From the NCBI GenBank assembly GCA_019973155.2, contig BPQB01000009.1, forward strand, positions 62,001-126,000: a stretch of 64,000 nucleotides of DNA. The letters are read 5' to 3'. Of this stretch, positions 46,405 to 56,437 are shown one piece after another. The stretch is from Phanerochaete sordida. Its lineage: Eukaryota > Basidiomycota > Agaricomycetes > Polyporales > Phanerochaetaceae. Numbering within the stretch: position 1 is the stretch's first letter; the number at the start of each line of letters is the position of its first letter. The translations under genes were made by a program, and so were the position numbers. Below the pieces are notes generated by a model that was not told the origin of the DNA, ran no database searches, and saw only the letters and a list, made by a program, of their open reading frames with translations.

Positions 46405-46808
46405 TTGTACTGCACCCCGAAGTACTGCAACAACCTAATGAGGCTCACGGCGTGCTCCCCATGCTGCTATTCTGCCGTGCGGACGTGTGCGAGAAATTCC
46501 GGCGCAGCGGCGACGGTAGCCGTGCAACGCTACCACGAACGTCGTCAGCAAAGCCACGAAGCGCTTAGGAAGGCGGGAGGACGGGTGGGGGATGGCGTAC
46601 CGACGACACGCCAGATGTAGGTGGAGTCCTCGACGTCGATGCCCTGCCAGACTTTGTGGGAAGCCTCAGCGCGCGCGACATTAAATATACCTCAAATACT
46701 CACCCAAGGTATCCTGGCGCCGTGGATAACTAGTTGCGAGCGACGTCGGCGACGAGTTTCCAATCGGCATGGTAGGCCTCGGTTGCGACGACCTTTAGGA
46801 TCTTACAT
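46405..46808 (-). pseudogene. Chimeric ABM-like pseudogene (array position 5)
   Basis: The 5' part reads KILKVVATEAYHADWKLVADV and then hits an in-frame TAG, followed by LSTAPGYLG. Exon 2 reads VWQGIDVEDSTYIWRVV. The long third exon is missing completely. The last-exon part reads CTATVAAAPEFLAHVRTAE, a stop, then HGEHAVSLIRLLQY. There is no start codon, because exon 1 is cut after the position of the first few residues at the junction of the two duplicated blocks. The 5' part is nearest paralogue 3 and the 3' part nearest paralogue 7 (AAVAAAPNFIAQVRTAE), so it is a recombinant remnant. It cannot encode the family protein. Confidence 0.85.
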
Positions 46809-47105
46809 GACGTGTAGCAACCAGGATACCGATGGTGTGCGTGTCGATGGGCTCGAGCATTGCCATACGACGGACGTACGGACGAGGAACCGCAGCTCGC
46901 AGGAGCCGCGACCGTGAACATGACGAGTTGGGATTACGTAAGCCAGGCATCCCGAAGCGCGCACGCAGCCCTTGTCCTCAACGTCGACCACAACGACAAC
47001 GTGCCCTCTTCGACTGCTTCAAACAACGTTACTAAATTCCAAAAACTATTGTACATGTCATTTTACCGGTGTTAATCTGCAAGATGCTGCCAAAGCTTCA
47101 AAGCT

Positions 47106-47888
47106 TCACTTTTGCAGCTTGTACAGCTTAACAAACTTTAGCTCGCTGTCTCCAAGCGGACGCAGAGCCATCGCTGCCGCCACAAAGCCGGGAGCAGAGG
47201 CAACCGCGGCTATGACGCTCTGTGCGTGGCAGACATGAGCAAATGTTCACACTTGACAACACGGAAGCTTACCGCCAGGTCCTTCCACCCGTTCACCCCG
47301 ACGACCGTCCTCTCGTCCTCGATGAGATAGCCGTAGCCGCCTCCGAGCCGCAGACCCGGCGGGAATCCCTTATCGCGCTCCTCGACAAGCTTCCCGAGGC
47401 CCTTCTTAAACTCTGCGATGTCCGCAGACTTATTCGCCGTCCAGGTGACGATCTCGGAGATGGGCGCATCGAGCGCCTTGTCCATCTCGCCCGTGACGTT
47501 GAAGTGCCACATCGAGAGGATCTCCTTGGTGGTCTTGCGGAACTCGTCCATCATCTTCGCATACAGCTCCTTGTTGTCCACCACGGCGCGGTGGTGCTCG
47601 TATGTCTCCCAGCCTAGTCACAGGGTGAGACCGAGGTGCCGCGGTATGCGACTCGGTCGACGGTACGCACCTACAAGGACCCACATGTACTTCGGGTCTT
47701 CGACCTCGAAGCCCTGCCAGACTCTGTGCAGCTTGTGAGAGCTCGAACATGGGAAGCTTGAGGCGTACTCACCCCAGGAATCCGGGCTGCGTCGTCAAGA
47801 TGCTGGGATCACCGGACACGGTGGACCAGTTGGCCTGGTAGCCGTCGGCGGCGATGGCTCTGATGACTTCAAAACAGACCGGAGGCAT
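47106..47888 (-). CDS. ABM-like paralogue 6
   Basis: Four exons, sister of paralogue 4. Exon 1 runs MPPVCFEVIRAIAADGYQAN to TTQPGFLG. Exon 2 reads VWQGFEVEDPKYMWVLV. Exon 3 has WETYEHHRAVVDNKELYAK, DAPISEIVTWTANKSADIAEF and GGGYGYLIEDERTVVGVNGWKDLA. The last exon ends FVKLYKLQK. It retains the EHH motif that paralogue 4 has changed to EHY and the EDER motif that paralogue 4 has changed to GDDR, so it may be the less altered of the pair. A TATATATA box lies about 45-52 nt upstream. Confidence 0.83.
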
Positions 47889-48584
47889 ATTTGAAAGTGG
47901 TATCGGTGAGGAAGTGGGTCGCACCCCAAGGTTATATATACTGTCATCGTGCATTGCACTGCCACGCTGCAATCAATGGGTACGTTTGCCAGCTGCGGTA
48001 GCGAGGACCGGGCCCTTGATGGGAGCCGAGCACTATGTTGAAGCGAGACATGCGGCGCCGCCACTGCCCTGCGATCGATGTGTCGTGTTTCGTAGTACGA
48101 CGAGTCTAATTCCCAGGGGCTTCCGCAAACCGAGCGTGCGCACCCGCACACAAGACAGGACCCCGTGGACCCACGAACGTTGCGCCAGCCACGTATCGTG
48201 TTTTCCAGATTCCGGAGAACTTTAGTCTTCAGCCATTGGCAGTCTATATGAATGTCTGTGGTCAACGCGACTGTGATAGAATCTCGCCCTCTCAGGTCTC
48301 ACGCGGGGGATAGCATCCTGTTACGCCATCAAGCAAGCCTAGCGATGGAGTTCAAGTTGCTGCGATCGAGAGATATGCTCCTTCGATAGCACAGCCGGAA
48401 ACGAGTATCGTACAGCCATCGCGTAACTGCGCAAACTCTGTGAGTGAAAGACATCTTAGGGCGCTTACGTTTTACGTGCACCTTGGACTTATCGCTCGAG
48501 GTGCCCATGATCCAACGCCCGAGTTAGCCTGGCAAATGAGTGGCGGTCGTTTCATAAATAGGCTTGGTTGTACACATTAGCATA
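47889..48584. other. Spacer between ABM-like paralogues 6 and 7
   Basis: Duplicate of the region upstream of paralogue 4. No gene or RNA was recognised. The GC-rich hairpin seen at 46.0 kb is degenerate here. Confidence 0.45.
47933..47940 (-). promoter_or_regulatory. TATA box of ABM-like paralogue 6
   Basis: TATATATA on the minus strand about 45-52 nt before the ATG at 47888. Confidence 0.6.
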
Positions 48585-49378
48585 CTACGCTCCAGGGTAT
48601 TTCAGCAACTTGACAAGGTTCACGGCATGCTCCCCGTGCTTCTCTTCCGCCGTGCGAACCTGGGCGATGAAGTTCGGAGCAGCGGCAACGGCAGCTGTGC
48701 AGCGCTAACCAGGCATGTCGTCAGCAAGGCCACGAAGTACAGTGAAGCAACGGCGCGCTTACCTCCAGACTGTGCCATCCAAGTCCAACGAAGAACTTGC
48801 GCTCGTCCTCAACGGCCGCGCCCCAGCCGCCATCAATCATCTCGGTGTCGGGGATCTCGCGCTTGAGCTGTTCGTGGAGCGCGGCAAGGTCCTCCAGGAA
48901 CCCCGCGCGGTCTGCGCCCTCCTTGAGCGTCCAGATGGCGAACTCTGTGAGCGGCGCGTCGAGAACGGGCGCGAGGTCGCGCGAGAAGGTGACGTGGTTC
49001 ATGAAGACGACTGCGGTCGCGACTTGGAAGAGCCCCTGCAGCATCATGGGCGACTTCTCCTTGTCCGCCATGAACGCGCGATGGTGCTCGATCGTCTCCC
49101 AGGCTGCGTGATGTCATGTCAGCGAGATGTGTTTGGAACGTGTGCAGGGAGCGTACCAATGACGAGCCAGAGGTGTTTGGCGTCCTGGACGTCGAGGCCT
49201 TGCCAGGCGCTGTGGAGGATGATCAGGCCGCGCCGCACGGCGGAAGGTTTCATGACACGTACGCGATGAAACCCGGCACCGTGGACAAGATGCTGGCGAT
49301 GCCGCCCGCGGCGTTCCAGTCGGGCTGGTAGCCCTCAACGGCGACGACCTTGAGAACTTCGTATGTTGGGCTGGCCAT
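48585..49378 (-). CDS. ABM-like paralogue 7
   Basis: Four exons. Exon 1 runs MASPTYEVLKVVAVEGYQPD to STVPGF. Exon 2 reads WQGLDVQDAKHLWLVI. Exon 3 has WETIEHHRAFMADKEKSP, LTEFAIWTLKEGADRAGF and GGWGAAVEDERKFFVGLGWHSLEV. The last exon has CTAAVAAAPNFIAQV and ends VKLLKYPGA. Its C-terminal exon is the template-like match for the pseudogene. A canonical TATATAAA-type box lies about 40-48 nt upstream. It is a good representative of the family consensus. Confidence 0.83.
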
Positions 49379-50102
49379 GGCGTGGAGTGATGAAGTTGAA
49401 GTGTGCGGCGGCAAGGTATTTATATAGTGCATGTAGGGAACGCTAGTATTGCTGTCTGCACCGAGGCGACTCAATCCCGCAATGCCGTGGCGCTCTGAGG
49501 TCGGACCAACATACGCGCGTCGAACTTACCTCGAGGACCCTTGATATGAACGCGTGGCCCTAGGTTTGAGTTCGTGCCTGCCCGCGGCGCATCTGTCGTC
49601 GGATGCTACTGTATACTGTATGGGCACATGGTGAGAGCCCCGAGGCGGCGAGCCGAAATGACTCACGCGTCCTTCTTGGGTAACTGACTCCTCCATACCC
49701 AGGGACCCCATGTACCCTGAAGCGTCGTATGTGTATACGACTTCCTTCGTTGCATGACCTTGCGATGTCTCCCCAAGCGCATCATGGTCTGAAACAAGCA
49801 CTCGTCAGCTCCTCGATGCCACAGCGCTAGCTCAAGACTCACACGGAAGACCGATCCCAGAATGCTCGTCGCAGAGCGCGGAACAATACGGTGCCGCACA
49901 TCCCTGAAGCGCCACATTTATGACTCTGTTGCATAACCATCGTGTTCCTGAATATGAGTTTATGATCACAGCAGAAACCTAGTCTGCGAAGCGGCTGACG
50001 TAGAGGCTCGGCAGTCCATCGCTCGCAGCCTGTATCGGAGAACAAGTAGCATCGTCGCATTTGGACATGGGCGTAGAATGCTAAACGTGCATTTATCTAT
50101 GG
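49379..50102. other. Spacer between ABM-like paralogues 7 and 8
   Basis: 720 nt. Small minus-strand frames (49526-49801 and others) have no domain. Nothing else is seen beyond the paralogue 7 promoter. Confidence 0.4.
49417..49426 (-). promoter_or_regulatory. TATA box of ABM-like paralogue 7
   Basis: TATATAAATA on the minus strand, 39-48 nt before the ATG at 49378. Confidence 0.65.
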
Positions 50103-50900
50103 TCAGGTGTGCTTTACTAAATTCACAAACCGGACCTCAGGAACGCTCAGTTGCTGGATTGCGGTAACGCAGGCAAGAAACTCCGTGGCGCCACAGATCG
50201 CAGCATGAGAGCGCTATGAACGTTCACAGTGAGCAAAGAACGTGCGAGCGATATTTTTTCTTACCTCCAGACTGTGCCATCCATGGCTAACCATGAACTT
50301 CCGCTCGTCCTCGATGACGGGCCCCCACCCGCCCATAGCTAGCTCGCTGCTGGGCACATCCTTCTCAAGCTGTGCGAGGAGCTTCTGAAGAGTTTTCTCA
50401 AACTCGGCGCGGTCCGTAGACTCCTTGAGAGTGCAGAGGACGACCTCGGTCGTAGGCCAAGCAAGGGCCTCGATCAAGTCGCTCGAGAACTTGACATGGT
50501 GCATGAAGACGACCTCCTTGGCGAGCTTCTGAAATACTTCGATCATGGCGGGATATCTCTCTTTGTCCTTCATGAGAGCATAGTGATGCTCGAGGGACTC
50601 CCAGGCTTTCGGAGGACGGGTCGCCTTAGATCCACGTTGCGCGCGACCGCCAGGGACATCAGCTTACCTACGACGAGCCATAAATATTGCGGTTCCTGGA
50701 CGTCGAGTCCCTTCCAGCCTCTACAATTTATGAACAAATGAGTATGAATTACGCACTTTTCGGCGACGACGAAAAGGAACTTACCCAAGGAAGCCAGGCG
50801 TGTCCGTCAACGCGCCAGAGATACTGTCGGCGATGGTTGGATCGGCAAGGTACTCGTCCGAGACCACAACTTTGGCGATCTCGTAAGTAGGGTGGGCCAT
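50103..50900 (-). CDS. ABM-like paralogue 8 (far end of the array)
   Basis: Four exons. Exon 1 runs MAHPTYEIAKVVVSDEYLAD to TDTPGFLG. Exon 2 reads WKGLDVQEPQYLWLVV. Exon 3 has WESLEHHYALMKDKERYP, TTEVVLCTLKESTDRAEF and GGWGPVIEDERKFMVSHGWHSLEV. The short last exon ends VRFVNLVKHT. The otherwise constant A/V-W in the second module (FAIWTLKEG) is LCTLKES here, and the C-terminus lacks both the KYPGA and the KLQK endings. A TATA-like ATATAG lies about 64 nt upstream. The reading frame is intact. Confidence 0.8.
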
Positions 50901-51860
50901 CGTTGGGGGGTAATGAGGCTCAAGTGCGTGAGGTGGATCCCAGGATGCTCATCTCGGGACAGCTATATGTAGCCCTGCGCCAACTGAGCAGACTCACAGC
51001 CCTTGATGGACGTCCAGGATGAGACGGCATGGCCGTCGCTAAGATATACCTCTGACGATGCGCTCATCGACGGAAGGCTGCCGTACGCCTGTCGCCCAGG
51101 AAGCTGTTGATTCCGGCCTCGGTGAGCGTGAAGGAGTTGCGGTGCAAGCTGCAGCGACGCGGGGCGCGCGCGTTCGGTGCGAGATCACGTGCTGTGCGAG
51201 CTGCGAGACCCCTGGCACCGATGGTCGTGGAGGCCTGCCTTCTCAAGCCCGTCAAGGGGTAGCGAGAGCACAGTGTTATATGTGCATACATGGACCCTCG
51301 AAGCAAAGAATATGCAGCCAAGTCCGTATTGCCCATAGTTATGGCTTAGTTCCTTATGCCTAAGACCCCGCATACTCCGGTACATCCGCTTGGCGGGCGC
51401 GCCTGCGGCTTGATTCCATACACCCGACACGTCCGGACAGCAGTCCAGCATCATCCCCTGGTCATTCTAGCTAACGACTCGCACTCCGATGGCGAGATCT
51501 TGCACATGCAGGCTAGCCGCCCGAGGGAGACAGGTGGGTGTCCGGTCGACTCGACCTCCGGAGCAAATCGATATTGCAGCCTCCGCTTGCGGTCCACCGC
51601 GGCCGGTCGCGGACATGACTGACCGCCCTCCGCGCAGGCACATTAAGAACACAACGTGCAGATCTTGGTGAAAACTACGGTAGAACCTTTTGTGATTGGC
51701 AAGTCCGCCTCTCCTAGTGGAACGGTGAGCCGCGTGCTGCGTTTGTACCTGCAGGGCGGAGATATTGATGTGTACTGCATGTAGTCGCCACCCTGGCTAG
51801 GCACGTAGTGCGGCACATATGTAGGGTGGGGTACTGTGCTGCCTTCGTGATACCTGAACT
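50901..51860. other. Intergenic region between the ABM-like array and the PLP enzyme gene
   Basis: About 960 nt with frames on both strands that show no domain. This divergent region should hold the promoters of paralogue 8 and of the MoCo-sulfurase-like gene. No repeat or RNA gene was found. Confidence 0.45.
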
Positions 51861-53720
51861 ATGGAGCCTAGCCCTGTCGACCCCGTCCGCCTCAGTCGCG
51901 GTGCCCGCCTGCTGTCCCTCGTTACACTCGGCTGCGTTCGTGGAGCCCCCGCGGATGTGGACAGTAACACGGTCGTAGGCTGTGGCGACGAGAAGGGTAC
52001 CTCGGAGCAGGCGCCTCCCAGTTGCAAGACTGACGTCAGCGACCCAGCTCGCAGCGCGTACACACTGTTCTTGAAACAATTCCCGGAGTACTCGACGACG
52101 GCGACATTGGACGAGCTGCGTCAGCGCGAATATCGAAGGCTAGATCAGACTGGGGAGACCTACGTAGACTACATGGGAGGCTCCCTCTACCCCGAGAGCC
52201 TCGTGGATTTGCACATGGAGTTGTTGCGGCGAAAGGTCCTTGGAAACACCCACTCCATCAACCCTTCGTAAGTACGTCCCTGATTCCTGACAGGCACGTC
52301 CTGAACCGTTTGTACGATGATCAGGGCTCAGCTATCATCTCAATATGCAGCCGGGGCCAGGCAAGCCATTCTCGAGTTCTTCGATGCACCACCTGGCTAC
52401 ACCGTAATTTTCACGGCGAACGCGTCGGCCGCGCTGAAACTTATCGGGGAAGCATTCCCTTTCTCACCACATAACTGTCTTGTCCTTGGAGCCGACTCGC
52501 ACAACAGCGTTCACGGGATCCGCCAGTTCGCCACACAGGCTGGTGCAAGGGTACAGTACGTCCCGACCACTCAGCAAGGAGGCCTGGACGAGAGTATTGC
52601 CCAGGTACGGATTTATCCCTTTCGTGTGGATGCGCAACTGATTTGCGGCTGAAATTAGGCGACACTTTACAGCAACTGTCCTGACAAGCCCACTGGATCG
52701 CTGTTTGTCCTCACGGGGCAATCGAACGTGACGAACAGCAAGGTTCCGCTGGCGCTGATCGCCGCCGCTGCGGCGATGGGTTATTCAACTTTACTCGATG
52801 CCGCCGCTCTTGCTCCCACATCACGAATTTCCCTTGCCGAGAACCCTGTGGACGCCATGGCTGTAAGTTTCTATAAGATGTTTGGCTATCCAACTGGCAT
52901 CGGCGCGCTCATCGCGAAGAATTCGTTTCTCTTACGCCTGCGGAGGCCGTGGTTTGCCGGCGGGACAGTCGAGTTCGTCCAGTCTCCAGGGACACTGCAT
53001 TTTGCGTCCGAAAATGTTCACGAGAGATTTGAGGTACGCAATGCTATCGCATGTGCTTGCGTCAAAGCTGACGTTCTCTGTTAGGATGGAACTATCAATT
53101 ACCTTGGGCTACCCGCGGTCACAGAGGGCCTCCGCTTGCTATCGCGATATCTGCCCTACCTTCCCTTACGCCTGTCGATCCTCGCGCAACACCTCGTCAC
53201 TTCGCTCGAAAAGCTGCGACACGAGTCCACGGGCACTGCACTCGTGCGCGTCCTGTCCAAAGCTCCGCGAGCCACACGGTCCGTCGGCGAGCCAGCGGAA
53301 GCAGGCACGGTCGTCTCGCTGATATTTCTTTCGGTACGTTTCGCTGAACCTTCTACGAATATGCCTCTAAACCATTGCCTGTAGCCTAATGGCGACATAC
53401 TCCCGCTAGCATTCGTTGAACACGCCGCGACGCAGCAGAAGATCTCACTTCGCACCGGCTGCATGTGCAACTCGGGCGGTACGCTCGCCATGCGCGGCCT
53501 GCAGGATGAAATGGCAGCGCTCACGGAGGACACAAGCGTCGACGTCTTCCGTGCGCGCATCGGCCGCGATGTAGGCGTCGTCCGCGTCAGCCTCGGGCTC
53601 GCGAGCAACTTCCAGGACATCTACCGTGTACTGCAGTTCGCGCAGATGCTCGCAGTCACTGTTACTCGCGAGACGCTCTGGAGCAGATGGAAGGTCGCGC
53701 AAACATGTACGCAGACCTAG
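51861..53720 (+). CDS. MoCo-sulfurase-like PLP enzyme (NifS-type domain only)
   Basis: Molybdenum cofactor sulfurases use PLP to take sulfur from cysteine and place it on MoCo. Exons join into about 540 residues: a 60-residue leader, then YVDYMGGSLYPESLV, GNTHSINPS, FTANASAALKLIGEAFP, LGADSHNSVHGIRQFA, and SFYKMFGYPTGIGALI with the PLP-binding Lys. LRTGCMCNSGG supplies the persulfide Cys, and DVGVVRVSLGLASNFQDI the end of the fold. These are the hallmarks of the N-terminal half of MoCo sulfurase. The C-terminal MOSC domain is absent: the frame stops soon after the PLP fold. Such stand-alone forms occur in basidiomycetes and their acceptor is not known. It could be a sulfurase acting in trans or a lyase. 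Confidence 0.87.
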
Positions 53721-53963
53721 AAGCTGATATAGGGCATCGCGGAGCCTTTGTGTATCCTCATTTCTCCCGTGCGGCGGTATTTCTAGATCAAACCTACTAA
53801 TACATATTGTACAGCCCGTAGTACAAGCTAATCTCGAGACGATATCTCGATTTATGGGGCACTGTCACTCTTCGACAGTCAGATTCCGTGGAGGAGGAAC
53901 CTCAGAGACACAGAGAGAAAATTCAAAAAAAGAATCGAGAACACAGAGAAACAAGGGCAAAAA

Positions 53964-54035
53964 TTCCGACACGGGGAATCGAACCCCGGGCTATCGCGTG
54001 AGAGGCGATAATGTTAGCCACTACACCATATCGGA
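53964..54035 (-). tRNA. tRNA-Glu (anticodon CTC), copy 1
   Basis: A 72-nt cloverleaf on the minus strand. The acceptor stem is TCCGATA with TGTCGGA (one G-U), the D-arm has GGTGTAGTGGCTAAC, the anticodon stem-loop is CGCCTCTCACGCG with anticodon CTC, and the T-arm contains GGTTCGATTCC. There is no intron. It sits between the PLP enzyme and the cyclin gene. Confidence 0.95.
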
Positions 54036-54146
54036 TATACAACAGGGATAAGGAATATGTATGTATCTCCAGTGCTATTGTGACCACCACGACGCCTATT
54101 CGCGGTCAGTCTGCTTACCACTTTCACGTCTACTCATCTCGCAACA

Positions 54147-55559
54147 ATGGAAACTCACTCGCTGCAGCACGTCCATGTCACTATGCGCGACTCCCCATCT
54201 CAGCTGCCTGCGTCTCATGTGAAATATCACTTGCCATACTTTACCCCCGAGGAGGTCGAACGTCTATCGGAACGCCAGAGAGGCAAGCTTTCCATGACAC
54301 AGGAGGAAAAGCAGCGGCAGCAAGCGTGTGGATTTATTGAGGCTGTGGGCTCAAAGATTGGGTTGTGAGTACCTGCTGCGCTGCTATGCCCGTCCACTGA
54401 GTTTGACAATTTGGATCTTCAGCTAACGTGTGCTCTTGCAGCCCAAGGAAGACTATCGCCACTGCACAGAACCTCTACCACCGCTTCCATCTATTCTTCC
54501 TTCGCAAGGACTTCAACTATCACGTACGTACATATGCGAACGTTCTGGCACACGCGCTGACTGTTTCTGCAGGATGTTTCGCTTGCGGCGTTGTACGTCT
54601 CGACCAAGATGCACGACACGCTCAAGAAACCACGCGAGATCCTTATGGTGTCGTATGCGGTTCGCTTTCCAGAGCTTGCCGCAAAGTCGAAGTCCATTGC
54701 GGGGGAGGTGGATATGGATCCTCAGACCGTGGAACAAGATCGAGGACGTTTGCTAGCCGTGGAACGACTTATCCTCGAGACAATCTCGTTCAACTTCACC
54801 TCGCGAATGCCCTTCCCTTACATCATCAAAATGAGCCGGTCTCTAGGCGGTAAGTGCTTCGCTCATCTCGCTCTTTTGCTGGCTCAAATATTGTACGCAG
54901 TCCCGAAGAAGCTGTCCAAGCTGGCGTGGCGGCTGGCAATAGACAGGTATGGGTCATGATAAACTCTCGTGTTATGTACTGACAAGTATACAGCTATCGT
55001 ACCCTTGTGAACCTATCGTACCCGCCTCATGTGGTCGCGCTTGCCTGCATATATCTGTCGGCTCTGCTGTCGTCCTTTGAGCAGGCGCCGACCCCAGTGC
55101 AAGCCGGTTATCACACCGCCCACGAGCTTGCGGAGTCGCTAGGGAAGCGCAACGAGTGGGAAGCTAGATTTCACTGCCAGGTCGAAGACCTCGAAGGCAC
55201 GTCTATATTCGTCCGCGAGACTGCTTCTGTTACTGACCACTTCCTCAGAAATTGCGCACCCCATCATCGATCTGCTAATGCAGAGAGGGCAGAACACCGC
55301 CAGCACCTCCCCAAGCACACCATCTTCGCCGCACCCTGTGCGCAACCCACATTCCTCCGCGACATATGCGCCACCACAACCGATACCATACAAACCGGAT
55401 CAACTCATGCGGCTCAAAATTGCCATGCGCGAGGTAGAGCATCCACCGCGGCCGAGAGAGCCCTTGTGGCTGGGCGAAATGCAGGCGGACGAGGACGCGA
55501 TGATGCTCGGAAGAAACGATGCCACCGTTCGGTTCCTATTCGCTCCACCGTCATACTAA
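54147..55559 (+). CDS. CTK2: Ctk2-type cyclin, CTD kinase beta subunit
   Basis: Ctk2 (Lsc1 in fission yeast) is the cyclin partner of the kinase that phosphorylates Ser2 of the RNA polymerase II C-terminal domain in transcription elongation. Spliced exons give YFTPEEVERLSERQRGK, QQACGFIEAVGSKIG, PRKTIATAQNLYHRFHLFF, DVSLAALYVSTKMHDTLKK, the first cyclin fold. LLAVERLILETISFNFTSRM and LAWRLAIDSYRTLVN to YPPHVVALACIYLSALLSS form the second. A Ser/Pro-rich linker and a short tail follow (end VRFLFAPPSY). The joint VEDLE to EIAHPIIDLL needs a GC-AG intron (55197-55248). The start MET-HSLQ is the first ATG of the open frame. The gene lies between tRNA-Glu genes on both sides. Confidence 0.9.
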
Positions 55560-55844
55560 GGTGTGACACAGCGTGTAATATATGTTTGTCTCAGGCATTC
55601 TCGTGGTCACGGCCCGCTTACCTCGAGAAATCTCCACTGGCCTCGCCCCCGGATATGAGCTGTGCACATAGTAAAATAATGGTATACGACCTGGTATCCG
55701 ATGAGCCCAGGGTTCGGAAGTTCACGTTCACTACATAGTCTCTTCCTCTCGAGCTCCGCGTCTTGCTGAGCTGCAGCCTGCAAACCTCAGAAGGTATGCT
55801 AGTAAGTCCCGACAAGCTGTATCTGCATGGCGAGCCATCAAATA

Positions 55845-55916
55845 TCGGATATGGTGTAGTGGCTAACATTATCGCCTCTCACGCGATAGCCCGGGGTTCA
55901 ATTCCCCGTATCCGAA
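55845..55916 (+). tRNA. tRNA-Glu (anticodon CTC), copy 2
   Basis: Plus strand, 72 nt. Acceptor stem TCGGATA with TATCCGA pairs perfectly. The anticodon arm is identical to copy 1 with anticodon CTC. The T-arm reads GGTTCAATTCC, one base different from the others. Compared with copy 1 the acceptor stem has a compensatory C-G to G-C change. Confidence 0.95.
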
Positions 55917-56365
55917 TTTTTGCTGCCTTTCGCAAGGTGCTTCGCCCCGAGTTACTAGTACTGTGTACGACATTTTGTACGTGTACACAGTGCGAAAGCC
56001 AGACTCCTCACCGTCACCCGTGGGCGGACGAGTCTCGCTTGCTCATCACGATGAGGTAGTTTCAGCTCGTCTCTGTCCGGTGGGTGTGCAGCGTCCGCGC
56101 GAAACTACATAATACTGCTGACTCATCAGCAGGCGAGTTGAGCGGGGACGCTGCAACTCAGGAGTCTGTGCGAAAGCGCGGTTGAGGACATGGAAGCGGT
56201 GTGACCATTTATTCTGACCCTTAGAGCTAGGTTCCTATGCAACTCATACGTGCATTGCCCGTGGCTCAGCGGACATACGCAGTTTCCAAGGGCCAAGTCG
56301 TTGTAAAGCACCCCGAAAAAAACAAAACAAAGATAATTGCCCAAAGACCGCAAAGAAAAATAGTA

Positions 56366-56437
56366 CTCCGATACGGGGAATCGAACCCCGAGCTATCGCG
56401 TGAAAGGCGATAATGTTAGCCGTTACACCATATCGGA
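56366..56437 (-). tRNA. tRNA-Glu (anticodon TTC)
   Basis: Minus strand, 72 nt. Acceptor stem TCCGATA with TATCGGA, anticodon arm CGCCTTTCACGCG with anticodon TTC, T-arm GGTTCGATTCC. No intron. It is the third member of the cluster. Confidence 0.95.

Larger units (their letters stand above)
44718..48700. repeat. Tandem block duplication within the ABM-like array
   Basis: Two units follow each other: about 44718-46800 (left flank, paralogue 4, its upstream region, pseudogene) and about 46820-48700 (left flank, paralogue 6, its upstream region, start of the next copy). Similarity extends through non-coding DNA. Examples are the flank with GCAGCTCGCAGG, the upstream block with GACCCACGAACGT followed by AATGTCTGTGGT, and the CAAATGAGT near the far ends. 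Spacing differs by small indels. Outer limits are by eye and approximate to about 50 nt. Confidence 0.75.
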
